Shown in pieces: positions 34,792 to 44,380 of a stretch of 64,000 bases of DNA. The number at the start of each line of letters is the position of its first letter. The first letter of the stretch is position 1. A program made the position numbers and the translations under genes. The notes under the pieces are model-generated. The model searched no databases. It saw nothing but the letters and a program-made list of their open reading frames with translations, and had not been told where the DNA came from. This DNA comes from CAZUGA01 sp964619885 (GTDB taxonomy: Bacteria > Pseudomonadota > Gammaproteobacteria > Methylococcales > UBA1147). Where the stretch lies: the NCBI GenBank assembly GCA_964619885.1, contig CAZUGA010000004.1:91776-155775 (forward strand), written 5' to 3'.

Positions 34792-35850
34792 ATGCAAGAT
34801 ATTAGCAATAATCTAGCGGCGATGGTCGAAGATGCGGCGGCTAACGGTGTGGCCCTTGATTTGTGTGGGAATGGTAGCAAAGCGTTTTACGGACGCACTC
34901 CAATTGGTCAGCCGGTGGATTTAAAGGGACACACGGGTGTAGTGAATTATGAACCCACAGAATTGGTCATTACCGCGCGATGTGGAACGCCGCTCAATAA
35001 AGTCGAATCTTTGCTTGAAGAAAACGGTCAAATGCTAGCTTTTGAGCCACCCTATCCTGATAGAGGCGCAACCGTAGGTGGTGTTGTCGCGAGTGGTCTC
35101 TCCGGTCCGCGCAGACCCTTTTCGGGTGCAGTTAGAGATACAATTTTGGGTGCGCGTATATTGAACGGAAAGGCTGAGGATTTATCTTTTGGCGGCGAAG
35201 TAATGAAGAATGTAGCCGGCTATGATTTGTCTCGATTGATGGCGGGTTCAATGGGTACTTTGGGAATATTGCTCCAAGTTTCGATTAAGGTAGTACCGAA
35301 ACCCACGCTTGAACGAACGTTAACCCGTGAGATCAGTGCAGTCGACGCGATACGACTGATGAATCAATGGACCGGCGAGCCATTACCATTATCGGGTCTA
35401 TGCTGGGTTGATAATTGCCTTTTCGTACGACTTTCCGGTTCCGAGGCGTCGGTCTATACCGCTATGCGTCGTTTGGGTGGAGACCAGATGTCAACGGGTG
35501 ATCGGTTTTGGCAACAGTTGCGCGATCAAACACATCGCTATTTCGCCGAACAAGAATTATTGTGGCGACTAACGTTGGCACCCAATACACCGATGCTGGA
35601 ACTCAGCGGTCGTTGGATTCTAGATTGGGGCGGTGCCCAACGTTGGTTGGTTAGCGACGAATCGCCGGAGACCATATTTGAGACCGCAGCGGCGGCGGGT
35701 GGCCACGCAAGCCGCTATCGTTCTCTGGACCGGGATGTACAGATTTTTCAGCCATTGTCCGTGCCACTGCTTAAAATTCACCGGCGGTTGAAGCAGGCAT
35801 TTGATCCGAACGGAATCTTTAATCCGTTTCGTCTCTATCCAGAGTGGTAA
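34792..35850 (+). CDS. glcE: Glycolate oxidase FAD-binding subunit GlcE
   Basis: The 352-residue protein has a PCMH-type FAD-binding domain, shorter than GlcD, with ITARCGTPLNKVESLLEENG, PYPDRGATVGGVVASGLSGP, VMKNVAGYDLSRLMAGSMGT and the C-terminal FDPNGIFNPFRLYPEW. These are typical of GlcE. It is the second gene of the glycolate oxidase cluster, 106 bases after glcD. That gap has no gene. Confidence 0.95.
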   Translation: MQDISNNLAAMVEDAAANGVALDLCGNGSKAFYGRTPIGQPVDLKGHTGVVNYEPTELVITARCGTPLNKVESLLEENGQMLAFEPPYPDRGATVGGVVASGLSGPRRPFSGAVRDTILGARILNGKAEDLSFGGEVMKNVAGYDLSRLMAGSMGTLGILLQVSIKVVPKPTLERTLTREISAVDAIRLMNQWTGEPLPLSGLCWVDNCLFVRLSGSEASVYTAMRRLGGDQMSTGDRFWQQLRDQTHRYFAEQELLWRLTLAPNTPMLELSGRWILDWGGAQRWLVSDESPETIFETAAAAGGHASRYRSLDRDVQIFQPLSVPLLKIHRRLKQAFDPNGIFNPFRLYPEW

Positions 35851-36014
35851 TTGATGCGTGATGTCCCGCTAAGCTCTATTATTTGTCCGACTTTGGCTTC
35901 CATGCTGCTCTTAATTCCGCCTACACGGGGTGTTTTCTCTCTGTATTCGAGGTGTTGTTGTGGAATTTTGGGATCATCTGATCAGCCTTTTTAATTTCGC
36001 CGAGTGTTTCATAG

Positions 36015-37226
36015 ATGCAGACTAAACTTGCCGATTTTATTGTAAATACAAGCGAAGGGCACGAAGCCGAAAAAATTCTGCGCAAATGTGTGCACTGTGG
36101 TTTTTGCAACGCGACATGCCCAACCTATCAGCACTTGGGGGACGAGTTGGATGGCCCGCGTGGGCGGATATATCTGATAAAGAGTATGCTGGAAGGGAAC
36201 CCGGTAAGCAGAAAAACGCAGTCCCATTTTGATCGATGCTTGACCTGCAGAGCTTGTGAAACAACATGTCCTTCTGGTGTTCGCTATGGCCGTCTACTCG
36301 ATATTGGCCGTGCAATTATCGAAGAAAAAGTACCACGAAAATTGGGCCAGCGGGTTATACGGGTTTTACTGAGGTTTTTTCTTCCCTATCCGCAACGTTT
36401 GCGTCCATTGTTTGGGATTGCACAATATTTTCGCCGGCTATTGCCGGCGAAATTCAAGCGCAATATTCCAGAATTGAATGATTCGGGAGATTGGCCTGAT
36501 TCTCAGCATTCCAGAACGATGTTAGCGCTGAACGGTTGTGTACAATCGGTAACGTCTCCGCATATTGATACCAAAGCGGCCAGGGTATTGGATCGGGTGG
36601 GGATCCGATTGTTACGGGTATCCGGAGGCGGGTGTTGCGGCGCGTTGAGCCATCATTTAGCCTCGGCGGGCGAGGCTCGTGAATTTATGCGGCGTAATAT
36701 TGATGCTTGGTGGCCAACTATCGAAGCGGGTGCGGAAGCGATTGTCATGACGGCCAGCGGTTGCGGGTTAATGGTCAAAGAATATGGCGAAATACTACAA
36801 GACGATCCGCAGTATGCGCAAAAAGCTGCAACCGTGTCGTTGATGACGCGGGATATAGCTGAAATATTGGCTGCCGAAGATCTATCAGCTTTTTCATCAA
36901 GCGAAAACACGAGTATCGCTTTTCACGCCCCGTGCACGATGCAGCACGGTCAACAGATTGATGGGACAGTTGAGTCTGTATTGCAGCGTTTGGGATTCAA
37001 TTTATGTCAGGTTCCGGATCGGCACCTATGCTGTGGATCCGCTGGCAGTTATTCGATTTTGCAACGCGGGATATCTTCTGCTTTGTTGAAAAATAAGCTG
37101 ATTGCGCTTGAATCTGACGATCCGGAGATAATTGCGACGGCGAATATAGGTTGCTTGTTGCATCTTCAATCGGCGGCAAATCGACCGGTAATACATTGGC
37201 TGGAATTGCTGAACAGTAAATCTTGA
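36015..37226 (+). CDS. glcF: Glycolate oxidase iron-sulfur subunit GlcF
   Basis: The 403-residue protein has two N-terminal 4Fe-4S motifs (CVHCGFCNATCP and CLTCRACETTCPSG). Two CCG-type cysteine-rich domains follow (SGGGCCGALSHH and HLCCGSAGSYSI, each with its partner cysteines such as HAPCTMQHG). It passes electrons from the GlcD/GlcE flavins toward quinone. A 164-base gap separates it from glcE. Confidence 0.96.
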   Translation: MQTKLADFIVNTSEGHEAEKILRKCVHCGFCNATCPTYQHLGDELDGPRGRIYLIKSMLEGNPVSRKTQSHFDRCLTCRACETTCPSGVRYGRLLDIGRAIIEEKVPRKLGQRVIRVLLRFFLPYPQRLRPLFGIAQYFRRLLPAKFKRNIPELNDSGDWPDSQHSRTMLALNGCVQSVTSPHIDTKAARVLDRVGIRLLRVSGGGCCGALSHHLASAGEAREFMRRNIDAWWPTIEAGAEAIVMTASGCGLMVKEYGEILQDDPQYAQKAATVSLMTRDIAEILAAEDLSAFSSSENTSIAFHAPCTMQHGQQIDGTVESVLQRLGFNLCQVPDRHLCCGSAGSYSILQRGISSALLKNKLIALESDDPEIIATANIGCLLHLQSAANRPVIHWLELLNSKS

Positions 37227-37336
37227 CTGAATTCGGTTGAGCAGCGGGTATCTGGTCGTTAATTGTGGTTTCAGGTAATATGCCAGTATTGTGATAGTCT
37301 ATCGCGAATATTACCGGAATCTGAGAGGACGTATAA

Positions 37337-37873
37337 ATGAACCGCTTGTATTATCTAACACCTAGCTTGGATAGCGCGGAGAAAATTTCTATCGATTTGC
37401 ATGACGAAGGGATTAGGGACTGGAATTTTCATGTACATTGTAAAAATGAAGCAGGGTTGTACAAACGCCATGTGCATTCCTCGAACTATATTCAAAAGCT
37501 TGACGTGATACGTTTTTGGGAACGCGGAGCGATGCTTGGTTTTGTTGTTGCATTGATTGTTATTGCTTATTGCATAGTAGCGCAACCTTTTGGCCCGGGA
37601 ATAACCGGTCTAGCGTATGTAACTATTTTTGGGTTTATTACGTTGTTTGGCGGGTGGGTTGGCGGTTTGGTGGGTATTGAAATCGAGAATCAAAAGTTAG
37701 TTCAGTATCACGAAGCAATCGAGCTTGGAAAATATTTGGTATTGATTGATGTCGCATCAAGTGAAGAAGAAAAAGTTAAAAATTTAATGAATAACAAGCA
37801 TCCCGAAGCGCAATTTAAACGCGTTGGGTCAACTATGATAAATCCATTCAAGTTTAAACCGGTAGCACCGTAG
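37337..37873 (+). CDS. Membrane protein of unknown function with glycine-rich double helix
   Basis: The 178-residue protein has a soluble N-terminal domain of about 60 residues. A helical pair follows (AMLGFVVALIVIAYCIVAQP and a Gly-rich TIFGFITLFGGWVGGLVGI), then a charged C-terminal 50 residues. The layout recalls stress-related small membrane proteins that have a Gly-rich hairpin and a ferredoxin-like domain, but no family can be named with certainty. GAGAGGA about 9 bases before ATG 37337 supports the start. It stands alone between glcF and miaB. Confidence 0.75.
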   Translation: MNRLYYLTPSLDSAEKISIDLHDEGIRDWNFHVHCKNEAGLYKRHVHSSNYIQKLDVIRFWERGAMLGFVVALIVIAYCIVAQPFGPGITGLAYVTIFGFITLFGGWVGGLVGIEIENQKLVQYHEAIELGKYLVLIDVASSEEEKVKNLMNNKHPEAQFKRVGSTMINPFKFKPVAP

Positions 37874-37947
37874 TTCGGTTATCGCAGACTCTATCTAGAT
37901 CTAGAAATTAAGTGCCGAGCAACGCAAATCTGGACGAAATAGTGCGG

Positions 37948-38098
37948 TATAATGTTGTCTGTGAGCATTTTCGTCCGTTATGAGAATGCGATGCGCTATT
38001 GACTGAGATCCTCGACAGGTTTTCAGCAGAACTAATCCATTGGATACCCATTGAAATCCTCGTGTATAACTAGGGGCTTTTGCCCGTAGCGTTTTTTT
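37948..38098 (+). ncRNA. Candidate small RNA or attenuated leader upstream of miaB
   Basis: A perfect TATAAT (37948-37953) would start transcription near 37960. A Rho-independent terminator ends at 38098, and nothing between has gene character. This gives an RNA of about 140 bases. A possible 8-codon frame starts at ATG 37980 (MRMRCAID). The -35 region is poor. It matches no RNA family I can recognise (not 6S, 4.5S, tmRNA or RNase P). It could be a free small RNA, or a leader controlling the miaB block that starts 45 bases further on. Confidence 0.35.
38070..38098 (+). terminator. Rho-independent terminator upstream of miaB
   Basis: CTAGGGGC (38070-38077) pairs with GCCCGTAG (38082-38089) except for one internal mismatch, around a TTTT loop. 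CG and seven T (38092-38098) follow. It is the best intrinsic terminator seen in the window. It lies about 200 bases after the preceding gene, so it more likely ends a separate transcript. Confidence 0.7.
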
Positions 38099-38142
38099 AT
38101 ACAAAATTTGATAGACTATATATCTGTATTGTATTGATAATT

Positions 38143-39519
38143 ATGGCTGGAAAACTTTATATCCAAACATTTGGGTGTCAGATGAATGAGTACGACTCGG
38201 ATAAAATGCGAGACGTACTAAAAAAGTCCCACGGTTTTGAGTCAACCGACGATCCAGGACTGGCAGATATTTTGCTGCTTAATACTTGTTCGATTCGTGA
38301 GAAAGCCCAAGAGAAAGTTTTTTCGCAATTGGGCCGTTGGCGCAAATTAAAGATGAAACGTCCAGACTTGGTTATAGGCGTCGGAGGCTGCGTTGCAAGT
38401 CAGGAAGGTGAGGCCTTGCAGAAAAGGGCGCCGTACGTTGATATCGTTTTCGGGCCACAGACCTTGCACAGGTTGCCTGAATTACTCGATCAGGTAACCG
38501 GACCGCGTTCGTCGGTCATCGATATTTCTTTTCCCGAAATAGAAAAATTTGACGCACTGCCAGAGCCGCGTGCTGAAGGTCCCAAAGCCTTTGTGTCGGT
38601 AATGGAAGGTTGTAGCAAATATTGTACATTTTGTGTTGTGCCGTACACCCGCGGCGAAGAGATTAGTCGGCCGTTAGATGATGTATTGAATGAGATTTCC
38701 TGCCTGGCCGCACAAGGTGTTCGCGAAATCAATTTGTTAGGCCAAAATGTAAACGCCTATCTGGGCCAAATGCCCGACGGAGATACCGCAGATTTTGCAT
38801 TGTTGTTGCATTATGTTTCCGCCGTAGAGGGTATCGATCGAATTCGTTATACCACTTCGCACCCGGTTGAATTTTCCGACAGTTTGATCGAAGCCTATGC
38901 GGAAATTCCAGAATTGGTCAATCATTTACATTTGCCGGTTCAGAGTGGAAGTGATCGTATTTTAAGTCGGATGAAGCGTGGTCATACGCGCGCGCAATAC
39001 ATCGAAAAAATCGAGAAGCTCAGGCTGGTACGTCCAGATATCAGCCTTTCATCGGATTTTATCATCGGTTTTCCAGGCGAAACGGACGAAGATTTTGCAG
39101 CGACTCTGGAATTAATAGATACAATTGGTTTTGACCATTCTTTTAGTTTTATATACAGTCCACGCCCCGGGACACCGGCAGCAGAAATTGACGATAATGT
39201 CAGCCAGGAAGTTAAAAAACAGCGCTTGAAATTTCTACAAAGCAAAATTTTGGAATCCGCAAGCCAATTTTCCAGCAATATGGTTGACACAATGCAAACG
39301 GTGTTGATCGAAGGTGTGTCAAAGAAGGACTCTTTGGAGCTTTGCGGTAGAACTGAGAATAACCGTGTAGTCAATTTTATAGCGCCTGCCAAGCTAATCG
39401 GGCGGTTTGCCGATGTATTGATTACCGAGGCTTTGCCAAACTCATTAAGGGGGCGGTTTGTCGACGTCGCTGCACACAAGCAGGTTCAATCTTCATCTAG
39501 GCAGATTGGCTCAATCTGA
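38143..39519 (+). CDS. miaB: tRNA-2-methylthio-N6-dimethylallyladenosine synthase MiaB
   Basis: The 458-residue radical-SAM methylthiotransferase has the UPF0004 N-terminal domain (YIQTFGCQMNEYDSDKM, with cysteines at GCQMN, NTCSIRE and GGCVASQ). The radical SAM motif CSKYCTFCVVPYTRGEE and a C-terminal TRAM domain follow. It adds the ms2 group to i6A37 of tRNAs reading U-starting codons. ATG 38143 is the family start; an upstream in-frame TTG at 38080 falls inside the terminator and is rejected. First gene of the miaB-phoH-ybeY-corC-lnt block. Confidence 0.97.
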   Translation: MAGKLYIQTFGCQMNEYDSDKMRDVLKKSHGFESTDDPGLADILLLNTCSIREKAQEKVFSQLGRWRKLKMKRPDLVIGVGGCVASQEGEALQKRAPYVDIVFGPQTLHRLPELLDQVTGPRSSVIDISFPEIEKFDALPEPRAEGPKAFVSVMEGCSKYCTFCVVPYTRGEEISRPLDDVLNEISCLAAQGVREINLLGQNVNAYLGQMPDGDTADFALLLHYVSAVEGIDRIRYTTSHPVEFSDSLIEAYAEIPELVNHLHLPVQSGSDRILSRMKRGHTRAQYIEKIEKLRLVRPDISLSSDFIIGFPGETDEDFAATLELIDTIGFDHSFSFIYSPRPGTPAAEIDDNVSQEVKKQRLKFLQSKILESASQFSSNMVDTMQTVLIEGVSKKDSLELCGRTENNRVVNFIAPAKLIGRFADVLITEALPNSLRGRFVDVAAHKQVQSSSRQIGSI

Positions 39520-39520
39520 A

Positions 39521-40516
39521 TTGACTATTCAATCCGAATCCACCGACCTAACGCTTGAACCGGCTGACAATATTCGCTTGGCGAATCTTTGTGGTCAATT
39601 CGACGAGAACCTGCGTCAGATTGAAAAACGATTGGGGGTTGAAATATCCAGTCGCGGCAACCGATTTCAAATCATGGGTTCAAGCCGGCCGGTAAGCGCC
39701 GCGAAGCAAGTCATTGTGAGCCTGTTTGATACGTCAGCGACGCAACCCATTACCCCGGAACAAGTACATTTGTCCATGCAGGGAGTGCGCAATAGCGCGA
39801 TGCCCGGCGAGGCCGACGATGGGAACCAAGCGTCTGAAAAAATAGTACAAATTCAAACTCGGCGCGGTATAGTCCAAGGACGCGGGGAGAATCAGCAAAA
39901 ATATCTTCAAAATATATTGTCGCACGATGTGAATTTCGGCGTGGGTCCAGCGGGTACCGGTAAAACATATCTTGCGGTGGCATGTGCAGTTGCCGCGCTG
40001 GAAAAGGAACAGGTTCGGCGCCTTATATTGGCGCGTCCGGCGGTAGAAGCGGGTGAAAAACTTGGTTTTTTGCCGGGCGATATGGCGCAAAAAGTTGATC
40101 CATACCTGCGGCCCTTATACGACGCGCTATACGAAATGCTGGGTTTCGAACGAGTGGCTAAATTGATCGAACGTAGCGTTATTGAGGTCGCCCCGCTGGC
40201 GTTCATGCGTGGAAGAACTTTGAATGAAGCGTTTATCATTCTAGATGAAGCGCAAAATACCACGCCTGAACAAATTAAAATGTTTTTAACCCGGGTTGGA
40301 TTTGGTTCGACTGCGGTAATCACTGGCGATATTACTCAGGTTGATCTACCGCGGGAAAAACCGTCCGGCCTGCGTCACGTGTTACAGATATTGCGAAACG
40401 TCGAAGGTATCAGTTTTACATTTTTTGGTTCACGCGATGTTGTTCGTCATCCGTTGGTACAACGAATCGTTTCTGCATATGAAGCCCATGATGAATCTCT
40501 TGCCAATGACAAATGA
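39521..40516 (+). CDS. ybeZ: PhoH-family ATPase (YbeZ)
   Basis: The 331-residue protein carries the PhoH P-loop domain: Walker A GPAGTGKTYLAVA, LARPAVEAGEKLGFLPGDM, and Walker B with FIILDEAQNTTPEQIKMFLT. The N-terminal block NIRLANLCGQFDENLRQIEK is the usual YbeZ start. No ATG fits. TTG 39521, two bases after the miaB stop, agrees best with the family; TTG 39458 and 39506 inside miaB are in frame too. It works with YbeY in ribosome and RNA maturation in related bacteria. Confidence 0.94.
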   Translation: MTIQSESTDLTLEPADNIRLANLCGQFDENLRQIEKRLGVEISSRGNRFQIMGSSRPVSAAKQVIVSLFDTSATQPITPEQVHLSMQGVRNSAMPGEADDGNQASEKIVQIQTRRGIVQGRGENQQKYLQNILSHDVNFGVGPAGTGKTYLAVACAVAALEKEQVRRLILARPAVEAGEKLGFLPGDMAQKVDPYLRPLYDALYEMLGFERVAKLIERSVIEVAPLAFMRGRTLNEAFIILDEAQNTTPEQIKMFLTRVGFGSTAVITGDITQVDLPREKPSGLRHVLQILRNVEGISFTFFGSRDVVRHPLVQRIVSAYEAHDESLANDK

Positions 40517-40967
40517 TGTGGAAATACAGATGCTTAGTGATTTGGATAGCATCCCTGAGTCGCTTAAACTGGCATGCTGGGCGGAATGTGTGTTGAGCGA
40601 TAAGATCGAGCATAAGGAAATGGTGATTCGCGTTGTCGATGTGGATGAAGGTGCTGAATTGAATCATCGGTTTAGGGGGGAAACTAGTGCAACTAATGTG
40701 TTGAGTTTTTCTTTCGAACCGATCGATGGTATCCCGATGAATCTGCTAGGAGATATCGTGATTTGTGCACCCATAGTTGAACAGGAGGCGTTGGAGCAGC
40801 GTAAATCGATTGATGCGCACTGGGCGCATATGGTTGTGCATGGTGTATTACACTTGTTGGGATACGATCATGTCCGGCCTACTGACGCAGTCGAAATGGA
40901 AGCGGAAGAAAAACGCTTGTTGAATCAATTTGGGTTTTCCAATCCCTATGAAGAGGTCGTAGCTTAA
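40506..40967 (+). CDS. ybeY: Endoribonuclease YbeY
   Basis: The 153-residue protein has the zinc-binding motif HMVVHGVLHLLGYDH and the family block NHRFRGETSATNVLSFSFEP. It takes part in 16S rRNA 3'-end maturation and 70S quality control in related bacteria. ATG 40506 gives the usual length and overlaps the phoH end by 11 bases. In-frame ATGs at 40479, 40488 and 40491 are possible. The stop overlaps the corC start (TAATG). Confidence 0.96.
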   Translation: MTNDVEIQMLSDLDSIPESLKLACWAECVLSDKIEHKEMVIRVVDVDEGAELNHRFRGETSATNVLSFSFEPIDGIPMNLLGDIVICAPIVEQEALEQRKSIDAHWAHMVVHGVLHLLGYDHVRPTDAVEMEAEEKRLLNQFGFSNPYEEVVA

Positions 40968-41833
40968 TGGGCAAACTCGGCGAGGTTAGCAGTGCTTCGC
41001 ACAAAAGTTGGATGGATCGTTTAAGCCATTTTTTGACTGGTGAACCCCAGGATAAAGCGGAATTGATCGAATTGCTTCGCGAAGCACGCAACAGTAAATT
41101 AATAGACGGTGAAGCGCTGGCGATGATCGAGGGGGTGTTACAGGTCTCTGAAATGCGGGTTCGCGACATCATGATACCTCGTGTTCAGATGGTGGTATTG
41201 CCTAGGGATGCGGAGCTGGATACCATTTATCCATTGGTCATCGAATCGGCGCATTCGAGGTTCCCGGTGATTGGTGAAGACCGTAGTGAGATTGTTGGAA
41301 TACTATTAGCGAAGGACCTATTGGCGAACTGCAGGCAAAAACAAAAATTGCTTGTTCAAGATGTATTGCGCCCGGTGCGATTTGTTCCGGAAAGCAAACG
41401 CCTTAATGTATTGCTGAACGAATTTAGAGCCAATCGCAGTCATATGGCCATCGTAGTGGACGAATACGGGACGGCAGCCGGATTAGTGACGATTGAAGAT
41501 GTGCTTGAGCAGATTGTTGGAGAAATTGAAGATGAGCACGATTTTTCCGATGAAGAGTATATTTTTCGCCGTAACGAAAAAGAATATACCCTAAAAGCAA
41601 TCACGCCTATCGATGAATTCAACGAATACTTTTTGACCGAATTTAGTAGCGAGGAATTTGATACCGTAGGGGGGTTGATCGGACAACATTTGGGTCATGT
41701 TCCGGCTCGCGGGGAGAAAGTGCTTTTGGGTCGATTCAAATTTAGTGTTTTGCGTGCCGATACTCGTCGAGTCCATTTGTTAAGACTGAATATTATCGAA
41801 GTTTCCGAACCCAGAACCGAGGGTAACGAGTAG
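40967..41833 (+). CDS. corC: CorC/HlyC-family CBS-domain protein
   Basis: The 288-residue soluble protein has a tandem CBS pair (VRDIMIPRVQMVVLPRDAEL to about residue 190, with HSRFPVIGEDRSEIVGILLA and HMAIVVDEYGTAAGLVTIED). A C-terminal transporter-associated CorC domain follows (FDTVGGLIGQHLGHVPARGE). In enterics YbeX/CorC has been linked to magnesium/cobalt efflux and to ribosome metabolism. Start overlaps ybeY by one base. Confidence 0.95.
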   Translation: MGKLGEVSSASHKSWMDRLSHFLTGEPQDKAELIELLREARNSKLIDGEALAMIEGVLQVSEMRVRDIMIPRVQMVVLPRDAELDTIYPLVIESAHSRFPVIGEDRSEIVGILLAKDLLANCRQKQKLLVQDVLRPVRFVPESKRLNVLLNEFRANRSHMAIVVDEYGTAAGLVTIEDVLEQIVGEIEDEHDFSDEEYIFRRNEKEYTLKAITPIDEFNEYFLTEFSSEEFDTVGGLIGQHLGHVPARGEKVLLGRFKFSVLRADTRRVHLLRLNIIEVSEPRTEGNE

Positions 41834-41879
41834 CTAAGTTTGTCGACGAGTAGTACCCCTTCTTTCAATTAGTCTGACG

Positions 41880-43373
41880 GTGTTCAAAGCAAATCTATCC
41901 TTGTTCAAGGGGCTCGCGATTTTGTTCGCGGGGGGGCTTTATCCGTTGGCTTTTGCACCCTTCGACTATAGTTTGGTCGCAATCTTATCGCTCGCATTTC
42001 TTTTCTACTGCTGGTTGCCTTGCTCGCCAGTTTCCGCGTTTAGAACCGGTTTACTATTTGGTATTGGCCAGTTTTTTATCGGAATTTCATGGATATACGT
42101 AAGTCTTCACGAATATGCCGGAGCAGGTGTGTTTGTATCGCTGTTAATGAACGCTTTGTTTGCGTCAGCCGTTGCGGTATTTTCCGGTATACCCGGCATC
42201 GCTGCGGCGTTTTCGAGCCATATAAACCCGTTATTACGGTTGACCCTGGTGTTCCCCGCTTCGTGGATCTTTTTTGAGTGGGTCCGCAACTGGATGCTCA
42301 CAGGTTTTTCGTGGTTGCAGATTGGCTATAGCCAGATCGATACGCTGTTGGGTTCCATTGCGCCGATTGGTGGTGTATTTGGCGTAGGACTTATTGCATC
42401 AGTAATGGCCGGATTGATCTGTGCGTTCGTACTTGCCAATAACCGTCAACGAATTGGCTTGGTAATTATCTTTGCCGGATTGTGGGGTATCAGTGCATGT
42501 TTGGGTTTGCTTCGCTGGACTTACGCCATAGGCGAACCATTTCAAGCGACGTTGATCCAGGGGAATATTGCTCAAGAGTTTAAGTGGGCGTCTGATTCGC
42601 GCGAAAAGACCTTAGAAATCTATGCCGATATGACGCGTCAACATTGGGACTCTAAGATTGTCGTATGGCCCGAAACCGCTGTGCCGGTTTATTATCACAA
42701 ATTGAAAGATACTTTTTTCGCTGAATTGGAAGCGGAGGCTATCGCGACCAATACGGATGTGTTAGTAGGGCTTCCGGTGATGGATTTTTCAACAGATCGC
42801 TATTACAACGGTCTTGTTAGCATTGGGGGGCATCATGGGGTTTATCGCAAACGGCATTTGGTGCCGTTTGGCGAATTTTTACCGTTCCAGCCCGTTTCAG
42901 GATTTATTAACGATATTTTTAAATTTCCCATGGCAAATTTTAGCGCTGGGCAGGATGATCAGGCTATATTGCACGCGGCTGGATATCCGTTGGCCGCATC
43001 GATTTGTTACGAAGATGTTTTTGGGCAGGAATTTCTAACCTATTTACCGCAAGCCCGCTATTTGGTGAATGTCACCAACGATGCCTGGTTTGCTGATTCT
43101 TTGGCCCCGCATCAGCACATGCAAATGGCAAGAATGCGCGCGCTGGAAACAGGACGCTACATGCTACGTGCAACCAATAACGGAATCAGCGCGATCATTT
43201 CTGCCACCGGTGGGTTTATCAAAGTAGCGCCACAATTTGAACGGATCGCATTGACCGGGATGATTGTACCCATGTCTGGTTCTACACCGTATATTCGATT
43301 TGGCGACGTTCCGATAGTTATTGTTTGTGCATTGATTTTGATTGGCGCCAGTCGCAGCCGCTCAACCGTTTAG
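41880..43373 (+). CDS. lnt: Apolipoprotein N-acyltransferase
   Basis: The 497-residue inner-membrane enzyme adds the N-acyl chain to lipoproteins. It has about six to seven helices, then a nitrilase-type domain. The catalytic triad is Glu in VVWPETAVPVY, Lys in GVYRKRHLVPFGEFLPF and Cys in AASICYEDVFG. It starts at GTG 41880, 46 bases after corC. The lipoproteins predicted in this window (DUF1259, LptE, the RTX partner) would be substrates. The stop overlaps the convergent ParA-like gene by 4 bases. Confidence 0.96.
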   Translation: MFKANLSLFKGLAILFAGGLYPLAFAPFDYSLVAILSLAFLFYCWLPCSPVSAFRTGLLFGIGQFFIGISWIYVSLHEYAGAGVFVSLLMNALFASAVAVFSGIPGIAAAFSSHINPLLRLTLVFPASWIFFEWVRNWMLTGFSWLQIGYSQIDTLLGSIAPIGGVFGVGLIASVMAGLICAFVLANNRQRIGLVIIFAGLWGISACLGLLRWTYAIGEPFQATLIQGNIAQEFKWASDSREKTLEIYADMTRQHWDSKIVVWPETAVPVYYHKLKDTFFAELEAEAIATNTDVLVGLPVMDFSTDRYYNGLVSIGGHHGVYRKRHLVPFGEFLPFQPVSGFINDIFKFPMANFSAGQDDQAILHAAGYPLAASICYEDVFGQEFLTYLPQARYLVNVTNDAWFADSLAPHQHMQMARMRALETGRYMLRATNNGISAIISATGGFIKVAPQFERIALTGMIVPMSGSTPYIRFGDVPIVIVCALILIGASRSRSTV

Positions 43374-44146
43374 CTTTGTAATTCTGCGTGCAACGCGCGA
43401 TATTCATCGGTCAGTTTGTGTTTAGGGTCGAAATGAATTAACGGCTTATTCGCGCTATGCGATTCTCTGACTCTGACCGAAGGAGAAATTTTTGTGTTTA
43501 GCACCGGCTGCCCTTCCCCGACCAATTCATCCACAAGTTGTTGCGGCAGATTTGCGCGATTCTGGAACTGATTGACGATGATGCCCTCGACATTTAATCC
43601 GCCATTATGGTCCATTTTAACCTCGCCGACGACATTCAATAGGGTATACAACGATTCTCGGGAAAATGCATCGCAATCGAACGGTATCAAACAACTTTGC
43701 GCGGCGATTAATGCTGAAAGGCTGTAAAAATTCATTACCGGTGGCGTATCGATAAATATGTAGTCATAGTCGTTCAACTGATTCAGCGCGTCGCGTAACT
43801 TGTATATCTTATGACGTGATTCCAATCGGCTTTGTAAAGACTCCATCTCTGGGTGTGAGGGCAATACGTAAAGGTTTGGATAGGGTGATTCGTGAACAAG
43901 GTAATTGATCGTATTGTCCTGACCCGCGCCGAATGGGTTTAGGCTGAGGCTTTCCTTGAAAAATTCAGCTAGTGTCCGCTCTGAACTAGATATTTTTTGC
44001 CCAAGCAGGTAATGCGTGGAGTTGCCTTGTACATCGAGATCGATGACTAGCGTGCTATTTCCTTCAGCTGCGCTTATCGCAGCCAGATTGCAGGTGATAG
44101 TTGATTTTCCAACGCCGCCCTTCTGATTAAACACTACTCTTCGCAT
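43370..44146 (-). CDS. Orphan ParA/MinD-like ATPase
   Basis: The 258-residue protein has a deviant Walker A motif, FNQKGGVGKSTITCN, at the very start, then VIDLDVQGNSTHYLLG (A') and YDYIFIDTPPVMNFYSL (Walker B). The C-terminus is of the ParA/Soj type (VEGIIVNQFQNRANLP). Such ATPases position DNA or protein clusters. No ParB gene and no parS-like site is adjacent, so it is an orphan. Some orphans place chemotaxis arrays or flagella, but nothing here proves that. ATG 44146 is preferred over 44158 because P-loop homologues begin there. It sits between two core blocks that are usually contiguous. Confidence 0.88.
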   Translation of the reverse strand: MRRVVFNQKGGVGKSTITCNLAAISAAEGNSTLVIDLDVQGNSTHYLLGQKISSSERTLAEFFKESLSLNPFGAGQDNTINYLVHESPYPNLYVLPSHPEMESLQSRLESRHKIYKLRDALNQLNDYDYIFIDTPPVMNFYSLSALIAAQSCLIPFDCDAFSRESLYTLLNVVGEVKMDHNGGLNVEGIIVNQFQNRANLPQQLVDELVGEGQPVLNTKISPSVRVRESHSANKPLIHFDPKHKLTDEYRALHAELQS

Positions 44147-44380
44147 ACTGACCCCCAATTATTGCTAAAGTAAATCCGTAGACCGCAACCGCTATCGACG
44201 ATCATCTTTGTTGCTCTTATCCTATTTGTCCCCTGGCGGTAGCATCCAGATCTAAATCTCGCTTGAATACGAAATTGCTTCGAGACTAAACCATAAAATA
44301 CTGTGTATTACAATGGCAATCATTCATCCTTGGCTAGTGCGTCGTACGGCGAGCTTTGAGCATTCTGCATAGATCTGAGT

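Noticed and set aside
37894..37905. Palindrome TCTAGATCTAGA after the gene ending at 37873
   Set aside because: A perfect 12-base palindrome, but AT-rich, single and without a T tract; no function can be argued.
43370..44146. Plasmid partition locus
   Set aside because: There is a ParA-like ATPase but no ParB, no centromere-like repeats and no replication gene. The surroundings are chromosomal housekeeping genes.
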